A stretch of DNA of 64,000 nucleotides. Source: Campylobacter sp. MIT 97-5078 (lineage in GTDB: Bacteria; Campylobacterota; Campylobacteria; Campylobacterales; Campylobacteraceae). The position numbers and the translations under genes were made by a program. The stretch covers positions 44,759-108,758 of the forward strand of contig NZ_QHLK01000006.1 in NCBI RefSeq assembly GCF_006864455.1, in the 5' to 3' direction. A model generated the notes under the pieces. The model saw only the letters and a program-made list of their open reading frames with translations. It was not told the DNA's origin and searched no databases. This document shows positions 19,361 through 29,083 of this stretch, piece by piece. The stretch's first letter is position 1. Every line of letters begins with the position of its first letter.

Positions 19361-19656
19361 TGTCGTGTCCTTTTTCTATTTTTTAATTTCTTTTAAAAGT
19401 TTATTTGAGTTTTTCATTATTTATTTTTACTTGTCCTTTATATTTTGCTTATCTTCTAAATCCTTGCAATACCAAGCTAAATTTTTTATATCAAATATAA
19501 GCCTCTACAAAGATATTAAAAATATAAATATCTTCAAGTTTATCAATATTTTGAAATGATCCGTCAGGAAAAGCTAAAGTTTTCTTTGAAAAATAGGGCA
19601 AAATATCGTAAAAATTCCTAAAAAAAGGACTTTCTTAACTTGAACTTTCTTTAAGA

Positions 19657-19806
19657 ATGGGTCATAAAAGCGTTTTTATAGTAGCAAGTGCCAAGAGATT
19701 TTATCGTGGGACACATTTTAATCTTTCGCATTTGTTTGAGATAGCTGATATTTTAGAAGTGGATGTTAAGGATTTTTTAAAAAAATATTTAACACAGGAT
19801 TTGGAA
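19657..19806 (+). pseudogene. Remnant of a Cro/CI-type HTH regulator
   Basis: The frame from 19657 reads GHKSVFIVASAKR, then THFNLSHLFEIADILEVDVKDFL, which looks like the second half of an XRE-family helix-turn-helix domain. The first helices are missing, stop codons lie upstream in this frame, and the open frame runs on into the antisense of pglK. It therefore looks like a truncated gene at the island edge. Confidence 0.4.
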
Positions 19807-19813
19807 AAAATAC

Positions 19814-21502
19814 TTACTCTTGCAAACAAATTGCCCCATTTTTTACTCTATATACTTTGTCACAGCCCTTTATTGTGCTTAGTCGGTGAGCGATGATGAT
19901 GAGGGTTTTATCTTTACTTAAATCATAAATTTCATTCATGATTTTTGCTTCGCTTTCATTATCAAGGGCTGAAGTGGCTTCATCAAGCACGAGAATTTCA
20001 GGCTCTGAGTAAAGTGCTCTTGCTATGCCTATACGTTGTCTTTGTCCTCCACTTAGGGTGGAGTCTGAAATTTGAGTATGTATGCCTTCTTTTAAATTTA
20101 AGACAAATTTTTTAAGATTGGATTGTTCTATGACTTTATGAAGTTTTTTTTCATCAAAATTTTGTTCAAAGCTTATATTAAAGGCTAAAGTATCATTATA
20201 AAGATGGATTTCTTGGGGGATATAGCCTATTTTTTGGCGATAAGCTTTAAGATTTTTTTCACTTAGCAAGGCATTATCAACTAAAATTTGCCCAACTTTT
20301 GGCTTTAAAAGCCCGCAGAGTATATCTACAAAGCTACTTTTTCCACTGCCACTTTGTCCTACAAAGGCTATTTTTTCGCCCTTTTTAAGAGTGAAATTAA
20401 GCCCATGAAACAAGTCTTTTTTGCCCTCATAATGAAAGCTTAAATTCTTAACTTGTATTTCTTTTTCAAAGCTGATTTTTTCATCTTCAAGCTTTTCATA
20501 AGACTCATGAAGGCTTTTGTAGATAATATCAAGTGAATTTTTATAATATAATAAATCATGATAACTTGTGATAATACGGTTCGCACAAGGCATAAGGCGG
20601 TAAAGGGCTAGCACAAAGATAGAAATCATGGCTAAAGAGCTTCTTACATCGCCTTTGTTTTGCCAAAGTAAAAACATCACGATGAAAATGAGCACACAAA
20701 AACCAACCGCTTCAAGATAAATTCTTGGCAGAGCATTAATGCTCTCACTGGTGATATTTGCCTTTGAAAAAAGCTTGCTTTGCTCGCTAAAAAGCCTCGC
20801 AACGCTTTGTTCTTCGCCTTTAAGTTTAATGAGCTTGAAATTATTTAAATTTGTATTTAAGCTCTCAAAAAAGCCACTCATTGCCTTTTCTCTTTTTATG
20901 CTAGCTTGTTTTATAGCTGGACTTAAAATACGCACTAAAATCAAGGCATTTAAAAGCAAAAAAGCTGATAAAAATAAAGTGATTTTATAATCAATCAAAA
21001 GCATTATAATATAAATTAAAAGCAGCACAAAACTTTCACTTAAAAAGAGCATAAAAGAAGCGATCATGGTGCTAAGATTATAAGTTTCATTAGAAATGGT
21101 TTTGACAATTTCACTAGGTTTTTTTTGAGTAAAACTTTCATAATTTAAAAACAAAACTCGTTTAAAAATCCTTAAAGCAAAAAGATGAAACCTGCCCTTA
21201 GAAAAGCGTGCTAACAAATGAAAATAAAGGGCATTTAAAAAGGCTCTAAAAAGATAAAAAATGATTAAAAAAAGCCCAAAAAGAGCTACAAATTCATATT
21301 CACTAAGGCTAAATTTGCTAAAAAAACTCTTTAAAATTGCATTCGTTTTAAAATAAGAAAAATCGCTAGCCAAACTCACAAAAGGCATGATAAGACTTAT
21401 AGCAAAGCTTTCTATAAAAGAAATAAACACAGAAAAAGCAAGTAAAGCAAGCAAAAAACGCTTATCTTGCTTAGATAAAACAGCGAAAAGTTTTTTAAGC
21501 AT
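19814..21502 (-). CDS. pglK: ABC-type lipid-linked oligosaccharide flippase
   Basis: 562 residues. An N-terminal six-helix ABC exporter domain is followed by a nucleotide-binding domain with Walker [10 protein letters not shown] (about residue 375), signature [10 protein letters not shown] and Walker [13 protein letters not shown]. Length matches C. jejuni PglK (WlaB), which flips the undecaprenyl-linked heptasaccharide for protein N-glycosylation. The gne/galE gene directly upstream is the C. jejuni arrangement. In C. jejuni pglH-pglI-pglJ follow, but here the plasmid-like island begins instead. Confidence 0.85.
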   Translation of the reverse strand: MLKKLFAVLSKQDKRFLLALLAFSVFISFIESFAISLIMPFVSLASDFSYFKTNAILKSFFSKFSLSEYEFVALFGLFLIIFYLFRAFLNALYFHLLARFSKGRFHLFALRIFKRVLFLNYESFTQKKPSEIVKTISNETYNLSTMIASFMLFLSESFVLLLIYIIMLLIDYKITLFLSAFLLLNALILVRILSPAIKQASIKREKAMSGFFESLNTNLNNFKLIKLKGEEQSVARLFSEQSKLFSKANITSESINALPRIYLEAVGFCVLIFIVMFLLWQNKGDVRSSLAMISIFVLALYRLMPCANRIITSYHDLLYYKNSLDIIYKSLHESYEKLEDEKISFEKEIQVKNLSFHYEGKKDLFHGLNFTLKKGEKIAFVGQSGSGKSSFVDILCGLLKPKVGQILVDNALLSEKNLKAYRQKIGYIPQEIHLYNDTLAFNISFEQNFDEKKLHKVIEQSNLKKFVLNLKEGIHTQISDSTLSGGQRQRIGIARALYSEPEILVLDEATSALDNESEAKIMNEIYDLSKDKTLIIIAHRLSTIKGCDKVYRVKNGAICLQE

Positions 21503-21581
21503 ATTTTTCCTTTGTGAATGCCAAATTTAACCTGAATTTATGTTCTTAAAGGCAAGATTATTCTTATCTTTTGTGAGGCTC

Positions 21582-22568
21582 TTAGCACTTCTTTTCCCAT
21601 TCATAAGCACTTTTACAAATGAGCTTTAAATCATCAAATTTTGGCTTCCAAGTAGTAAGACTTTTAATCTTATCAGCATTTGAGATTAAAACGCTAGGAT
21701 CACCAGCCCTGCGAGGTGCAAGTTCTACCTTAAAATCAACCCCACTTACTTCTTTCATTGCTAGAATTACTTCTTTAACTGAAAAACCATGCCCATAGCC
21801 AACATTAAAGACATTGCTTTGATTATTTTCAAGATAATCAAGAGCTGCTAAATGTGCACTTGCTATATCATCAACATGGATAAAATCCCTCACACAAGTG
21901 CCATCTTTAGTCTCATAATCATCTCCATACACAAAAAGCTTGTCCCTCTTACCAGCTGCACATTCAGCTGCAACCTTGATAAGCAAAGTTGCTTTTGGAT
22001 AACGTTGCCCTATATCAAAGTCCATGCAAGCTCCAGCGACATTAAAATACCTTAAAATACAGTGTTTAAATTCAGGCTTTGCCATGCTTGCATCGCGTAA
22101 AACTTCTTCGCTCATAAGTTTAGAGCGTCCATAAGGATTTATAGGATATAATGGGCTTGTTTCACTAACCACAGGAGTGCTTGGCTCACCATAAGTCGCT
22201 GCTGTGCTTGAAAAGATGAATTTATTTACTCCTTCTTCAAGGCAAGTTTGGATAAGGTTTGAAGTATTTGCGGTATTGTTAAGATAGTATTTTAAAGGAT
22301 TATTCATGCTCTCAAACACCTCAATACTAGCTGCAAAATGCACCACAGCGTCAAATTTTTGCTCCTTAAAAAGCTTTTTTACCGCCTTAAAATCAGCCAA
22401 ATCTTGCTCAAAAAAGCTGAATTTTCTTAAAGTTTGCAAGGCATCAAGATTGATTTTTGAACCCTTAGAGAGATTGTCTAAAACGCAAAGCTCATGTTTA
22501 GTGTCTAAAAACTGCCTTAAGGTGTGAGAGCCTATATAACCAGCCCCGCCGCTGATAAGAATTTTCAT
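21582..22568 (-). CDS. gne: UDP-glucose/GlcNAc 4-epimerase
   Basis: 328 residues, short-chain dehydrogenase fold. The NAD motif GGAGYIGSH is at residues 7-15, the catalytic SSTAATYG and YGRSK (Tyr-x3-Lys) are at about 120-150, and C-terminal AGDPSVLIS matches GalE. In C. jejuni the enzyme at this position (Gne/GalE) makes UDP-Gal and UDP-GalNAc for N-glycan, LOS and capsule. It precedes pglK with a gap of 79 bp. Confidence 0.92.
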   Translation of the reverse strand: MKILISGGAGYIGSHTLRQFLDTKHELCVLDNLSKGSKINLDALQTLRKFSFFEQDLADFKAVKKLFKEQKFDAVVHFAASIEVFESMNNPLKYYLNNTANTSNLIQTCLEEGVNKFIFSSTAATYGEPSTPVVSETSPLYPINPYGRSKLMSEEVLRDASMAKPEFKHCILRYFNVAGACMDFDIGQRYPKATLLIKVAAECAAGKRDKLFVYGDDYETKDGTCVRDFIHVDDIASAHLAALDYLENNQSNVFNVGYGHGFSVKEVILAMKEVSGVDFKVELAPRRAGDPSVLISNADKIKSLTTWKPKFDDLKLICKSAYEWEKKC

Positions 22569-22731
22569 GATCTATCCTTAGTTTGAAGCTAAAAGTGTAT
22601 TTTAACCAAATTTCATTAATCAAAATACAAGCTTAAAAGTATCGTTTTCTTAGAACAAAGTATTCTTTAAGAAGTTTTTTTAAAAAAATATATTAAAATA
22701 TAGTTTTAGCATTTCACAAAAGGCATAATCA

Positions 22732-23949
22732 ATGAAAAAAAGTGTTATTTTTTTGAGTATAATTATCATTTTGTTTGTTTTATATTTAGCTCAAGTTGCA
22801 TTTGTAAGGGGACTTAACTTGGAATTTTTTGAGCAAGTTTCAAGCCAATATACGCTGACAGATGTTGAGTTAAAAAAGGGATTTTTTAGTTCTTCTGCGA
22901 ATTTTATGATCGATGATAAAAGTTTGATACCTTTTGCAGAGCCTACAAGAGTTGAAATTACTTTTCATAACAGCTTTTTTGCTCCAAATACTTTTGTTGC
23001 GAGCTTTTTTAGTCCAGCTTCTCTCAAACAAAGCATACAAGAAGAAATTTTTCTGACATTAAGTGGAAAAATCAAATTTAATCAGAGCCTAGATCTTGAA
23101 TTTAAGCCCACAAATATAAATTTAAAAGAGGGTATTCTTAAGCTTAAGCTTAATGATTTTGTGTTAAAAGCAAATGTCAATAAGAACTCAAGCTTAAATT
23201 CTTTTGCTTTAAAGACTAAAGAATTTGACTTTTTATTTATGAAATATTCGCATTTTAAATTTACAAATCTTGCATACGAAGAGCGATTTTCACAGCCTGT
23301 ATTTTTGCAAGATTATATTGATGCTCAAGGTATTGTTACTTCAAAATCACATTTTAGTGCTGAAAATATAGAGCTTTATGATGATATTAATATCTCAAAA
23401 GTTATGATGGAAAGTATGGGGAAAGTGGGTGAAAAGCTAGATGATTTGAGTATAAAGCTTAAGATTGAGGATTTTAAATCAAAGCAAATGCAGCTTAACC
23501 TACATGCGATTAACCTTGATACAAATGCTAAAGACTTGCCTAAAGAGCTTTTAATTTCAAGCACTCCTTGGGCTGATTATGAAAGTTTGTTTGATAATGA
23601 AGAACTATTTAAGCTTTTTACTCGCTCGAAAGCCGAAATTGTGCTGAATGACTTTTCAGCAAGTTCTAAGGGTAAAAAATTCAAGCTTAATGGCTCGGCA
23701 AAAAGCGATTCAAGCAATTTTAGTGTGCTTTTAAACGCTCATAGTGAAATTTTGCCAAGTGTTATTTTTCCAGTGCTTGCTTGGTTTGATATGGACGAGT
23801 TTTTTGTGCAAAAAGGCAACGCTTATACGATGAAATATGAGCTTGAGGGTAAGGATGAGAACATCACTCAAATTAAGCTTAATGACGAAGTGCTTGTTGA
23901 GGATAGAAACCTTAGTGAAGATAGGGCTTTTGAGCTTTATGAAGAATAA
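22732..23949 (+). CDS. DUF945/YdgA-like protein
   Basis: 405 residues. One N-terminal hydrophobic anchor (residues 5-24) is followed by a long beta-rich periplasmic domain with repeated amphipathic strands. This fits the DUF945 (YdgA) family of unknown function. The downstream rarA start is 20 bp away, so the two may be cotranscribed. No catalytic motif visible. Confidence 0.65.
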   Translation: MKKSVIFLSIIIILFVLYLAQVAFVRGLNLEFFEQVSSQYTLTDVELKKGFFSSSANFMIDDKSLIPFAEPTRVEITFHNSFFAPNTFVASFFSPASLKQSIQEEIFLTLSGKIKFNQSLDLEFKPTNINLKEGILKLKLNDFVLKANVNKNSSLNSFALKTKEFDFLFMKYSHFKFTNLAYEERFSQPVFLQDYIDAQGIVTSKSHFSAENIELYDDINISKVMMESMGKVGEKLDDLSIKLKIEDFKSKQMQLNLHAINLDTNAKDLPKELLISSTPWADYESLFDNEELFKLFTRSKAEIVLNDFSASSKGKKFKLNGSAKSDSSNFSVLLNAHSEILPSVIFPVLAWFDMDEFFVQKGNAYTMKYELEGKDENITQIKLNDEVLVEDRNLSEDRAFELYEE

Positions 23950-23969
23950 AATAAAAATTATAAGATAAA

Positions 23970-25160
23970 ATGCAAAACCTTGCTCTTTATTTTCGCCCAA
24001 AAAAACTTCATGAGCTTTACGGACAAGATGAGCTTAAAAGGATATTTCAAAGCTTTTTGGCTAAACAAAAACTGCCCCATAGCATATTTTTTGGACCAGC
24101 AGGGTGTGGGAAAACAAGCTTTGCAAGGGCTTTGGCTTTTGAATTTGGACTTGATTTTTATGAATTTGATGGAGGAAGTTTTAAGCTTGAAGAGCTAAGA
24201 AAACTTTTTGCAAAATATGAAAATAGTCTTTACAAACCCTTGATTTTCATCGATGAAATTCACCGCCTTTCAAAAATTCAGCAAGAAATGCTTTTAGTGC
24301 CTTTAGAGAATGCCCAGTGTATCTTAATCGGAGCAAGCACTGAAAATCCTTATTTTGTACTTAGTTCAGGCATACGAAGCAGAAGTATGCTTTTTGAGTT
24401 TAAAGCTTTAAAACAAGAGGATTTAGAAGCTCTTTTTCAAAGGGTAAAATCAAAGCTTGAGTTCTCAATCGATGAAGATGCAAAGGCGTATTTACTGCAT
24501 AGCTCAAGTGGAGATGCTCGCTCGCTTTTAAATTTGCTTGAATATGCCTTAGTTCTTGATGAAAAACATATCAGCTTTAAAACGCTTAAAAGCCTAAGAG
24601 CAAATGCCTTAAAAGACGGCACAAGCTCAAAAGATACGCATTATCGCTTGACAAGTTCTTTGATAAAAAGCCTAAGAGGTAGTGATGTAGATGCAGCACT
24701 TTATTATCTAGCAGCTTTGATTCAGGGTGGAGAAAGTGCGGATTTTATCGCAAGGCGTTTGGTAATCTTTGCAAGCGAAGATATAGGAAATGCTGATTGT
24801 AATGCCCTTGTGCTAGCTACTTCTACACTCATTGCAGTAAAAAATATAGGCTATCCAGAAGCTCGCATTATGCTTGCACAATGCGTGGTGTATCTTGCAA
24901 GTGCATTGAAGTCAAATTCATCTTACAAAGCTATAAACAAAGCTCTTGCTTGGCTTGATGAAAACGAGCCTTTGCCCATATTACCTTATTTAGACAATAA
25001 CAATCCAGCTTCTAAAAATTATCTTTATCCGCATGATTTTGGTGGCTATGTCAAGCAAAAATACCTTGTAAAAGACTTGAAATTTTATGAGAGTAGTGGC
25101 ATTGGCGATGAGGCAAGACTGTTACATAATTTAAAAAGAATTCAAAATCAATCAAAATAA
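23970..25160 (+). CDS. rarA: Replication-associated recombination protein A (AAA ATPase)
   Basis: 396 residues. Walker A GPAGCGKTS is at about residues 46-54, Walker B IFIDEIHR at about 92-99, sensor 1 GASTENP near 117, and the C-terminal MgsA/RarA domain contains RRLVIFASEDIGNAD and YLYPHDFGGYVKQ. It belongs to the clamp-loader-related ATPases that act at stalled replication forks. Fragments of this gene recur at 27953-28142. Confidence 0.92.
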   Translation: MQNLALYFRPKKLHELYGQDELKRIFQSFLAKQKLPHSIFFGPAGCGKTSFARALAFEFGLDFYEFDGGSFKLEELRKLFAKYENSLYKPLIFIDEIHRLSKIQQEMLLVPLENAQCILIGASTENPYFVLSSGIRSRSMLFEFKALKQEDLEALFQRVKSKLEFSIDEDAKAYLLHSSSGDARSLLNLLEYALVLDEKHISFKTLKSLRANALKDGTSSKDTHYRLTSSLIKSLRGSDVDAALYYLAALIQGGESADFIARRLVIFASEDIGNADCNALVLATSTLIAVKNIGYPEARIMLAQCVVYLASALKSNSSYKAINKALAWLDENEPLPILPYLDNNNPASKNYLYPHDFGGYVKQKYLVKDLKFYESSGIGDEARLLHNLKRIQNQSK

Positions 25161-25422
25161 ATTTTTGTCAAAATAAAAACAAAATTTAGTCTTAGAAAAA
25201 TATTAAGATAAATTTAAACTTAATTATGCTACATTGTGCTTATCAAAGTTTAGTTTGAAACTTTGATAAATTTTATAGTCTAAAAAAGGACTTTTATGCT
25301 TAAGTTTAAAACTTCTCTTTTACTTCATTTATCTTAGAGGGTATAAAAACGATGATTATAGGGATTTCTGCAAGTATTTTAAAACTAAAAAAAGAAATTT
25401 TTAAGAAAAAATACTATCTTAA
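25129..25422. repeat. Direct repeat copy 1 (rarA 3' end plus amidotransferase 5' end)
   Basis: 294 bp here are nearly identical to 28141-28434 (constant offset 3012; I saw two mismatches). The copy carries the last codons of rarA, the whole intergenic region and the first 24 codons of the amidotransferase gene (truncated start ATG at 25351). Beyond 25422 the sequence diverges into unrelated DNA. It marks the left edge of the transporter insertion. Confidence 0.9.
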
Positions 25423-25467
25423 ATAGCAATCCTCTAGCTTTGAAAAAAACGCTTGTCTGTGATCCAT
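25414..25467 (-). pseudogene. Truncated 5' end of an unknown gene
   Basis: The minus-strand ATG at 25467, behind GAGGAG, opens a 17-residue frame (MDHRQAFFSKLEDCYLR) that hits a stop inside the direct-repeat copy. The good ribosome site suggests a real gene start cut off by the rearrangement junction at 25422. The gap from 25468 to the transporter stop at 25690 shows no other gene. Confidence 0.4.
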
Positions 25468-25689
25468 TATTACTCCTCGTTTGATGTGGAATTTTAGCTT
25501 GTCTTTGCTTTATATTTTATGAAAAAATCAAAAGATTTAATCTTAAAAAATATATTAAGGAATCTTCAAAATTTGTTAAACAATTCTTCTAAATTCTAAG
25601 TCAAATACATCTTTTTGTGTATCATTACTAAAAATTTCCAAAAGGTTTAAAAAAAGAATTTGCAATAAACTCTGCAAATTCTTATCAAA

Positions 25690-27059
25690 CTAAAGGTATT
25701 TTTTCTTAGCACTAAAATGGCATAAAGTTGAGCAAAGCATACAAAGCACACAAGCACTAAGAAGCATTATAAGTCCGGCATTCCAGCTATCAAAATAATC
25801 CACAGCTAAACCTATAGCCTTAGTTCCAAGTGAAGCACCAACTACATAGCTCATAAAACCACGAAGTCCCACACAAGAACCCACAGCAAAAGCAGGCACA
25901 ACTTCCATAGTTTGAACACTCGCTAAAAATTGTGGTATATACACTAAACAACCCGCCATAGCTGCAAAAAAGATGACTAGGTGAAGATTATTTGAAGTAA
26001 AATACCCTATAATCATAAAAAATATTATTACCATAGCAGCGATAGCAGGGGGCATTCTATAACCTTTAAAAAACTTGTCTGAAATGTATCCTGCAAGCAA
26101 AGTAGAAGGTATAGCTGCCCATTCAAAAAATAAAAATGCAACACCCATTTGGTCTTTAGTAAAATTTTTAGCATCTGTTAAATATATAGGAAGCCAAGAT
26201 ATGAGTCCAAAACGCACCATATAAACAAAAGTATCCATAAAAGCTACATACCAAGCGTTTTTATTTTTAAGTACATATTGATAAAAGATTTGAAAACTGC
26301 TTAAATTTGGACTTTTAACAGCTTTAACTTCCTCATCTTTAATCCCACGCATTAAATTAATTTCACTAATATCAACCAAACCCTCATTTTTAGGACTTCC
26401 TTTGACTGCATAAAGCACATAAAGACTGATTAAACAAGCACAAACAGCAGGAATGTAAAAATGGTTTATATGCCAATATTTTTCATTAAATTCTGCTGTA
26501 CTTACGCCTAAAAAAGCCGTTAGAACAAAGCCAGAAATTGAAATTATAGGAGCGATTACCCCCCCCCTACATTATGCGAGATATTCCATACAGCTGTGTA
26601 AATTCCACGCTCTTTCTTAGGATACCAGTTTGCAAGAGTGATAAAAGATGGTCCCACACCCATACCTTGAAATACTCCAAGAGCAATTACAAAGCCCACA
26701 TAAGCATAAAAAGAATTAAAAAAACCGAGTAAAATATTAATAAGAGCACACAAGATAAGCCCTAAAGCCATATATTTTTTAGGGTCTGCTTTATCGCTTA
26801 TAACGCTCATCACTCCTTTGCTAATGCCATAAGCTACGAGCATAGAACCTGTAATTGTGCCAATTTCAGATTTTGTAAGCTCGAGTTGGCTTTGTATGAA
26901 TGGGGTTGAAAGAGTGATATTATTACGCACTAGGTAATAGCCCATATACCCTACAAAAACACCGCTTAAACTCCAAGTTCTCATTCTAAAATAAGTCGGT
27001 AAAATTTGCTCTTTAGGAAATTTTACAGCCTTTTGTTTTGGTTTAAAAAAATCAAACAT
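25690..27059 (-). pseudogene. OPA-family (GlpT/UhpT) transporter, off by a poly-G frameshift
   Basis: Together the two frames encode about 456 residues, the normal length of organophosphate:phosphate antiporters. The first frame (27059-26556) ends in WNISHNVGGG, the family motif WNxxHNxGG; the second resumes as VIAPIISISGF and contains FYQYVLKNKNAWYV, typical of UhpT/GlpT. At the join is a run of nine G (plus-strand C, 26559-26567) that leads to an immediate TAA. Ten or seven G would restore one frame. This is a contingency tract, so the gene is probably phase-variable and off here rather than dead. Likely substrate is a sugar phosphate or glycerol phosphate. Confidence 0.85.
26559..26567. 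repeat. Poly-G (9) contingency tract in the transporter gene
   Basis: Nine consecutive C on the plus strand, i.e. G9 in the coding strand, inside the conserved HNVGG motif. Slippage by one base switches the reading frame between full length and truncation. Confidence 0.85.
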
Positions 27060-27148
27060 TTTAACCTCCTTAAATATAAAATAAATATATCTTAAACTAT
27101 GTAGCTTTACAAAGGGCTTAAAACTCTTGTTTTGTAAATATAAAGCCT

Positions 27149-27370
27149 TTAAAATTCTTCTTGCTGTTCTTGTAATTTAAGCAAAACTATCCCCACTTCG
27201 CATTCTATAATCCCTCTAGGGTGTGATATTTTAAGAATACTTGCATTAAAATTTTGCAAATGTTTTTGAACTAAACTATTTTCTATCAAGCTTGCCATTC
27301 CTATGTAAACCGTGCCTGTTGCCACAATAGCTATATTTTGCTTCGTTTTTCCACCCATAATCTCACACAA
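27149..27370 (-). pseudogene. PrpF-like (methylaconitate/methylitaconate isomerase) C-terminal remnant
   Basis: A 73-codon frame with ATGTVYIGMASL and LKISHPRGIIECEV resembles the C-terminal part of PrpF/DUF453 isomerases (the HPxGxxExEV pattern). A full PrpF is near 390 residues, so this is a fragment. Stops precede it in frame. It is upstream of the transporter and inside the inserted segment. Low certainty. Confidence 0.35.
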
Positions 27371-27699
27371 AAATCAATCCAAAACTCTTTTTTAGGCAAA
27401 TTTTGTTCTAAAAAGCAAACTCCTGCTCATTCCTCTCCATAAATGCTGCACTTAATTTCTTTCATCGTTTTTTTCATTTTTTATTTGTTTGCAATAAAAG
27501 CTTTTTTATCTTAAATTGTATCTCTATGCTTATGTTTTTGACTTAAAAATCAGTATTTACTTAAATAAAATTAAGTTTAATTGTTTATTATCGTAACATT
27601 TTTTGAATTAGAGGAATTTATGAAGTTTTTATAGTTAATTTTGTCATTAGACAATAATATGAATTCGATCAGCATTTATTAAGTATGATTCTTCATTTA
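27371..27699. other. Gene-free part of the inserted segment
   Basis: AT-rich DNA with stop codons in all frames. A GAGGA followed by ATG AAG TTT TTA TAG near 27618 looks like another cut-off gene start. No RNA or repeat was recognised. The unrelated sequence ends at 27699, where an inverted amidotransferase fragment begins. Confidence 0.4.
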
Positions 27700-27965
27700 C
27701 TTGGTAAAAAATTTGATAAAAAGCTATTTTCAAGTATATCTACACGATGTGTCGCAAGGCTTGGTTTTTGCTTTTGCCTGTGTTTTAAAACATTCAATTT
27801 TGCATAGCTTAAGTCTTGATAAAGCGTGCCACCAAAAAAGACATTTAAAATTTGCATTCCTCTACAAATCCCAAAGATAGGGAGCTCTTTTTTCATGGCT
27901 TCTTCGATGAGCTTAAACTCAAATTCATCTCTTTTTTTACACAGCTGTTCAAGCAAGGGCTTTGG
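27700..27965 (-). pseudogene. Inverted internal fragment of the amidotransferase gene
   Basis: 266 bp are the reverse complement of 28598-28863 (position x maps to 56563 minus x). The fragment encodes the nucleophile-cysteine region GICRGMQ but has no start or end of the gene. At its right end it shares the 11-bp microhomology AAGGGCTTTGG with rarA, where it joins the rarA fragment. Confidence 0.9.
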
Positions 27966-28142
27966 CTTTTGAATTTGGACTTGATTTTTATGAATTTGAT
28001 GGAGGAAGTTTTAAGCTTGAAGAGCTAAGAAAACTTTTTGCAAAATATGAAAATAGCCTTTACAAACACTTGATTTTCATCGATGAAATTCACTGCACTT
28101 GAGTTCTCAATCGATGAAGATGCAAAGGCATATTTACTGCAT
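27953..28142 (+). pseudogene. rarA fragments
   Basis: 27953-28093 matches rarA 24123-24263 and 28098-28142 matches rarA 24456-24500, with the intervening parts deleted. The sequence then continues into the last codons of rarA in the direct repeat at 28141. It is a decayed partial duplication that cannot make a functional protein. Confidence 0.9.
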
Positions 28143-28434
28143 TTAAAAAGAATTCAAAATCAATCAAAATAAATTTTTATCAAAATAAAAACAAAATTTA
28201 GTCTTAGAAAAATATTAAGATAAATTTAAACTTAATTATGCTACATTGTGCTTATCAAAGTTTAGTTTGAAACTTTGATAAATTTTATAGTCTAAAAAAG
28301 GACTTTTATGCTTAAGTTTAAAACTTCTCTTTTACTTCATTTATCTTAGAGGGTATAAAAACGATGATTATAGGGATTTCTGCAAGTATTTTAAAACTAA
28401 CAAAAGAAATTTTTAAGAAAAAATACTATCTTAA
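28141..28434. repeat. Direct repeat copy 2 (rarA 3' end plus amidotransferase 5' end)
   Basis: Near-identical to 25129-25422. This copy leads into the intact amidotransferase gene, so it carries the native promoter and start of that gene together with a duplicated rarA tail. Confidence 0.9.
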
Positions 28435-29083
28435 TGTAGGCTATGTTAATAAGCTTTTAGAGTGCGAGGAAAAAGATTTAGCTGCTTTTATCATACCCTT
28501 TTGCGAAAAAGAAGCCATACAATCTTTGCTTGCAAATACAAGTGGAGTGATTTTAAGCGGAGGCTTTGATATTCATCCAAAATTTTACAAACAAAGTCCA
28601 AAGCCCTTGCTTGAACAGCTGTGTAAAAAAAGAGATGAATTTGAGTTTAAGCTCATCGAAGAAGCCATGAAAAAAGAGCTCCCTATCTTTGGGATTTGTA
28701 GAGGAATGCAAATTTTAAATGTCTTTTTTGGTGGCACGCTTTATCAAGACTTAAGCTATGCAAAATTGAATGTTTTAAAACACAGGCAAAAGCAAAAACC
28801 AAGCCTTGCGACACATCGTGTAGATATACTTGAAAATAGCTTTTTATCAAATTTTTTACCAAGCAAAATCAAAGTTAATTCCTTTCATCATCAAGGCATT
28901 GATACGCTTGCAAAGGATTTTAAAGTCAGTGCAAAAAGTGGCTTAGTTATCGAAGCTATAGAATATCAAAAAAGTAAAAATTTAGTCTTTGGTGTGCAGT
29001 GGCATCCTGAAGTGATGAAAGATAAACATTCAAAGGCTATATTTCAAGCCTTTGTGAATGAATGCAAGAAAGGAGAAAAATGA
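28364..29083 (+). CDS. Class I glutamine amidotransferase, peptidase C26 (PuuD-like)
   Basis: 239 residues. The nucleophile motif GICRGMQILN has Cys near residue 110, preceded by the oxyanion-region GVILSGGFDIHP. The catalytic His/Glu are in WHPEVM near residue 217. The family includes gamma-glutamyl-gamma-aminobutyrate hydrolase. The coupled amino acid permease downstream fits hydrolysis of an imported gamma-glutamyl compound. That pairing is inference. Confidence 0.8.
   Translation: MIIGISASILKLTKEIFKKKYYLNVGYVNKLLECEEKDLAAFIIPFCEKEAIQSLLANTSGVILSGGFDIHPKFYKQSPKPLLEQLCKKRDEFEFKLIEEAMKKELPIFGICRGMQILNVFFGGTLYQDLSYAKLNVLKHRQKQKPSLATHRVDILENSFLSNFLPSKIKVNSFHHQGIDTLAKDFKVSAKSGLVIEAIEYQKSKNLVFGVQWHPEVMKDKHSKAIFQAFVNECKKGEK

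Noticed and set aside
19347..19559. 70-codon plus-strand ORF upstream of the pglK region
   Set aside because: Hydrophobic low-complexity frame in AT-rich DNA over the divergent promoter, without a ribosome site.
27693..28142. Assembly artefact as explanation of the rarA/amidotransferase copies
   Set aside because: The rarA copy has internal deletions and point differences and the inverted join uses microhomology, which fits a biological rearrangement better, though long reads would settle it.
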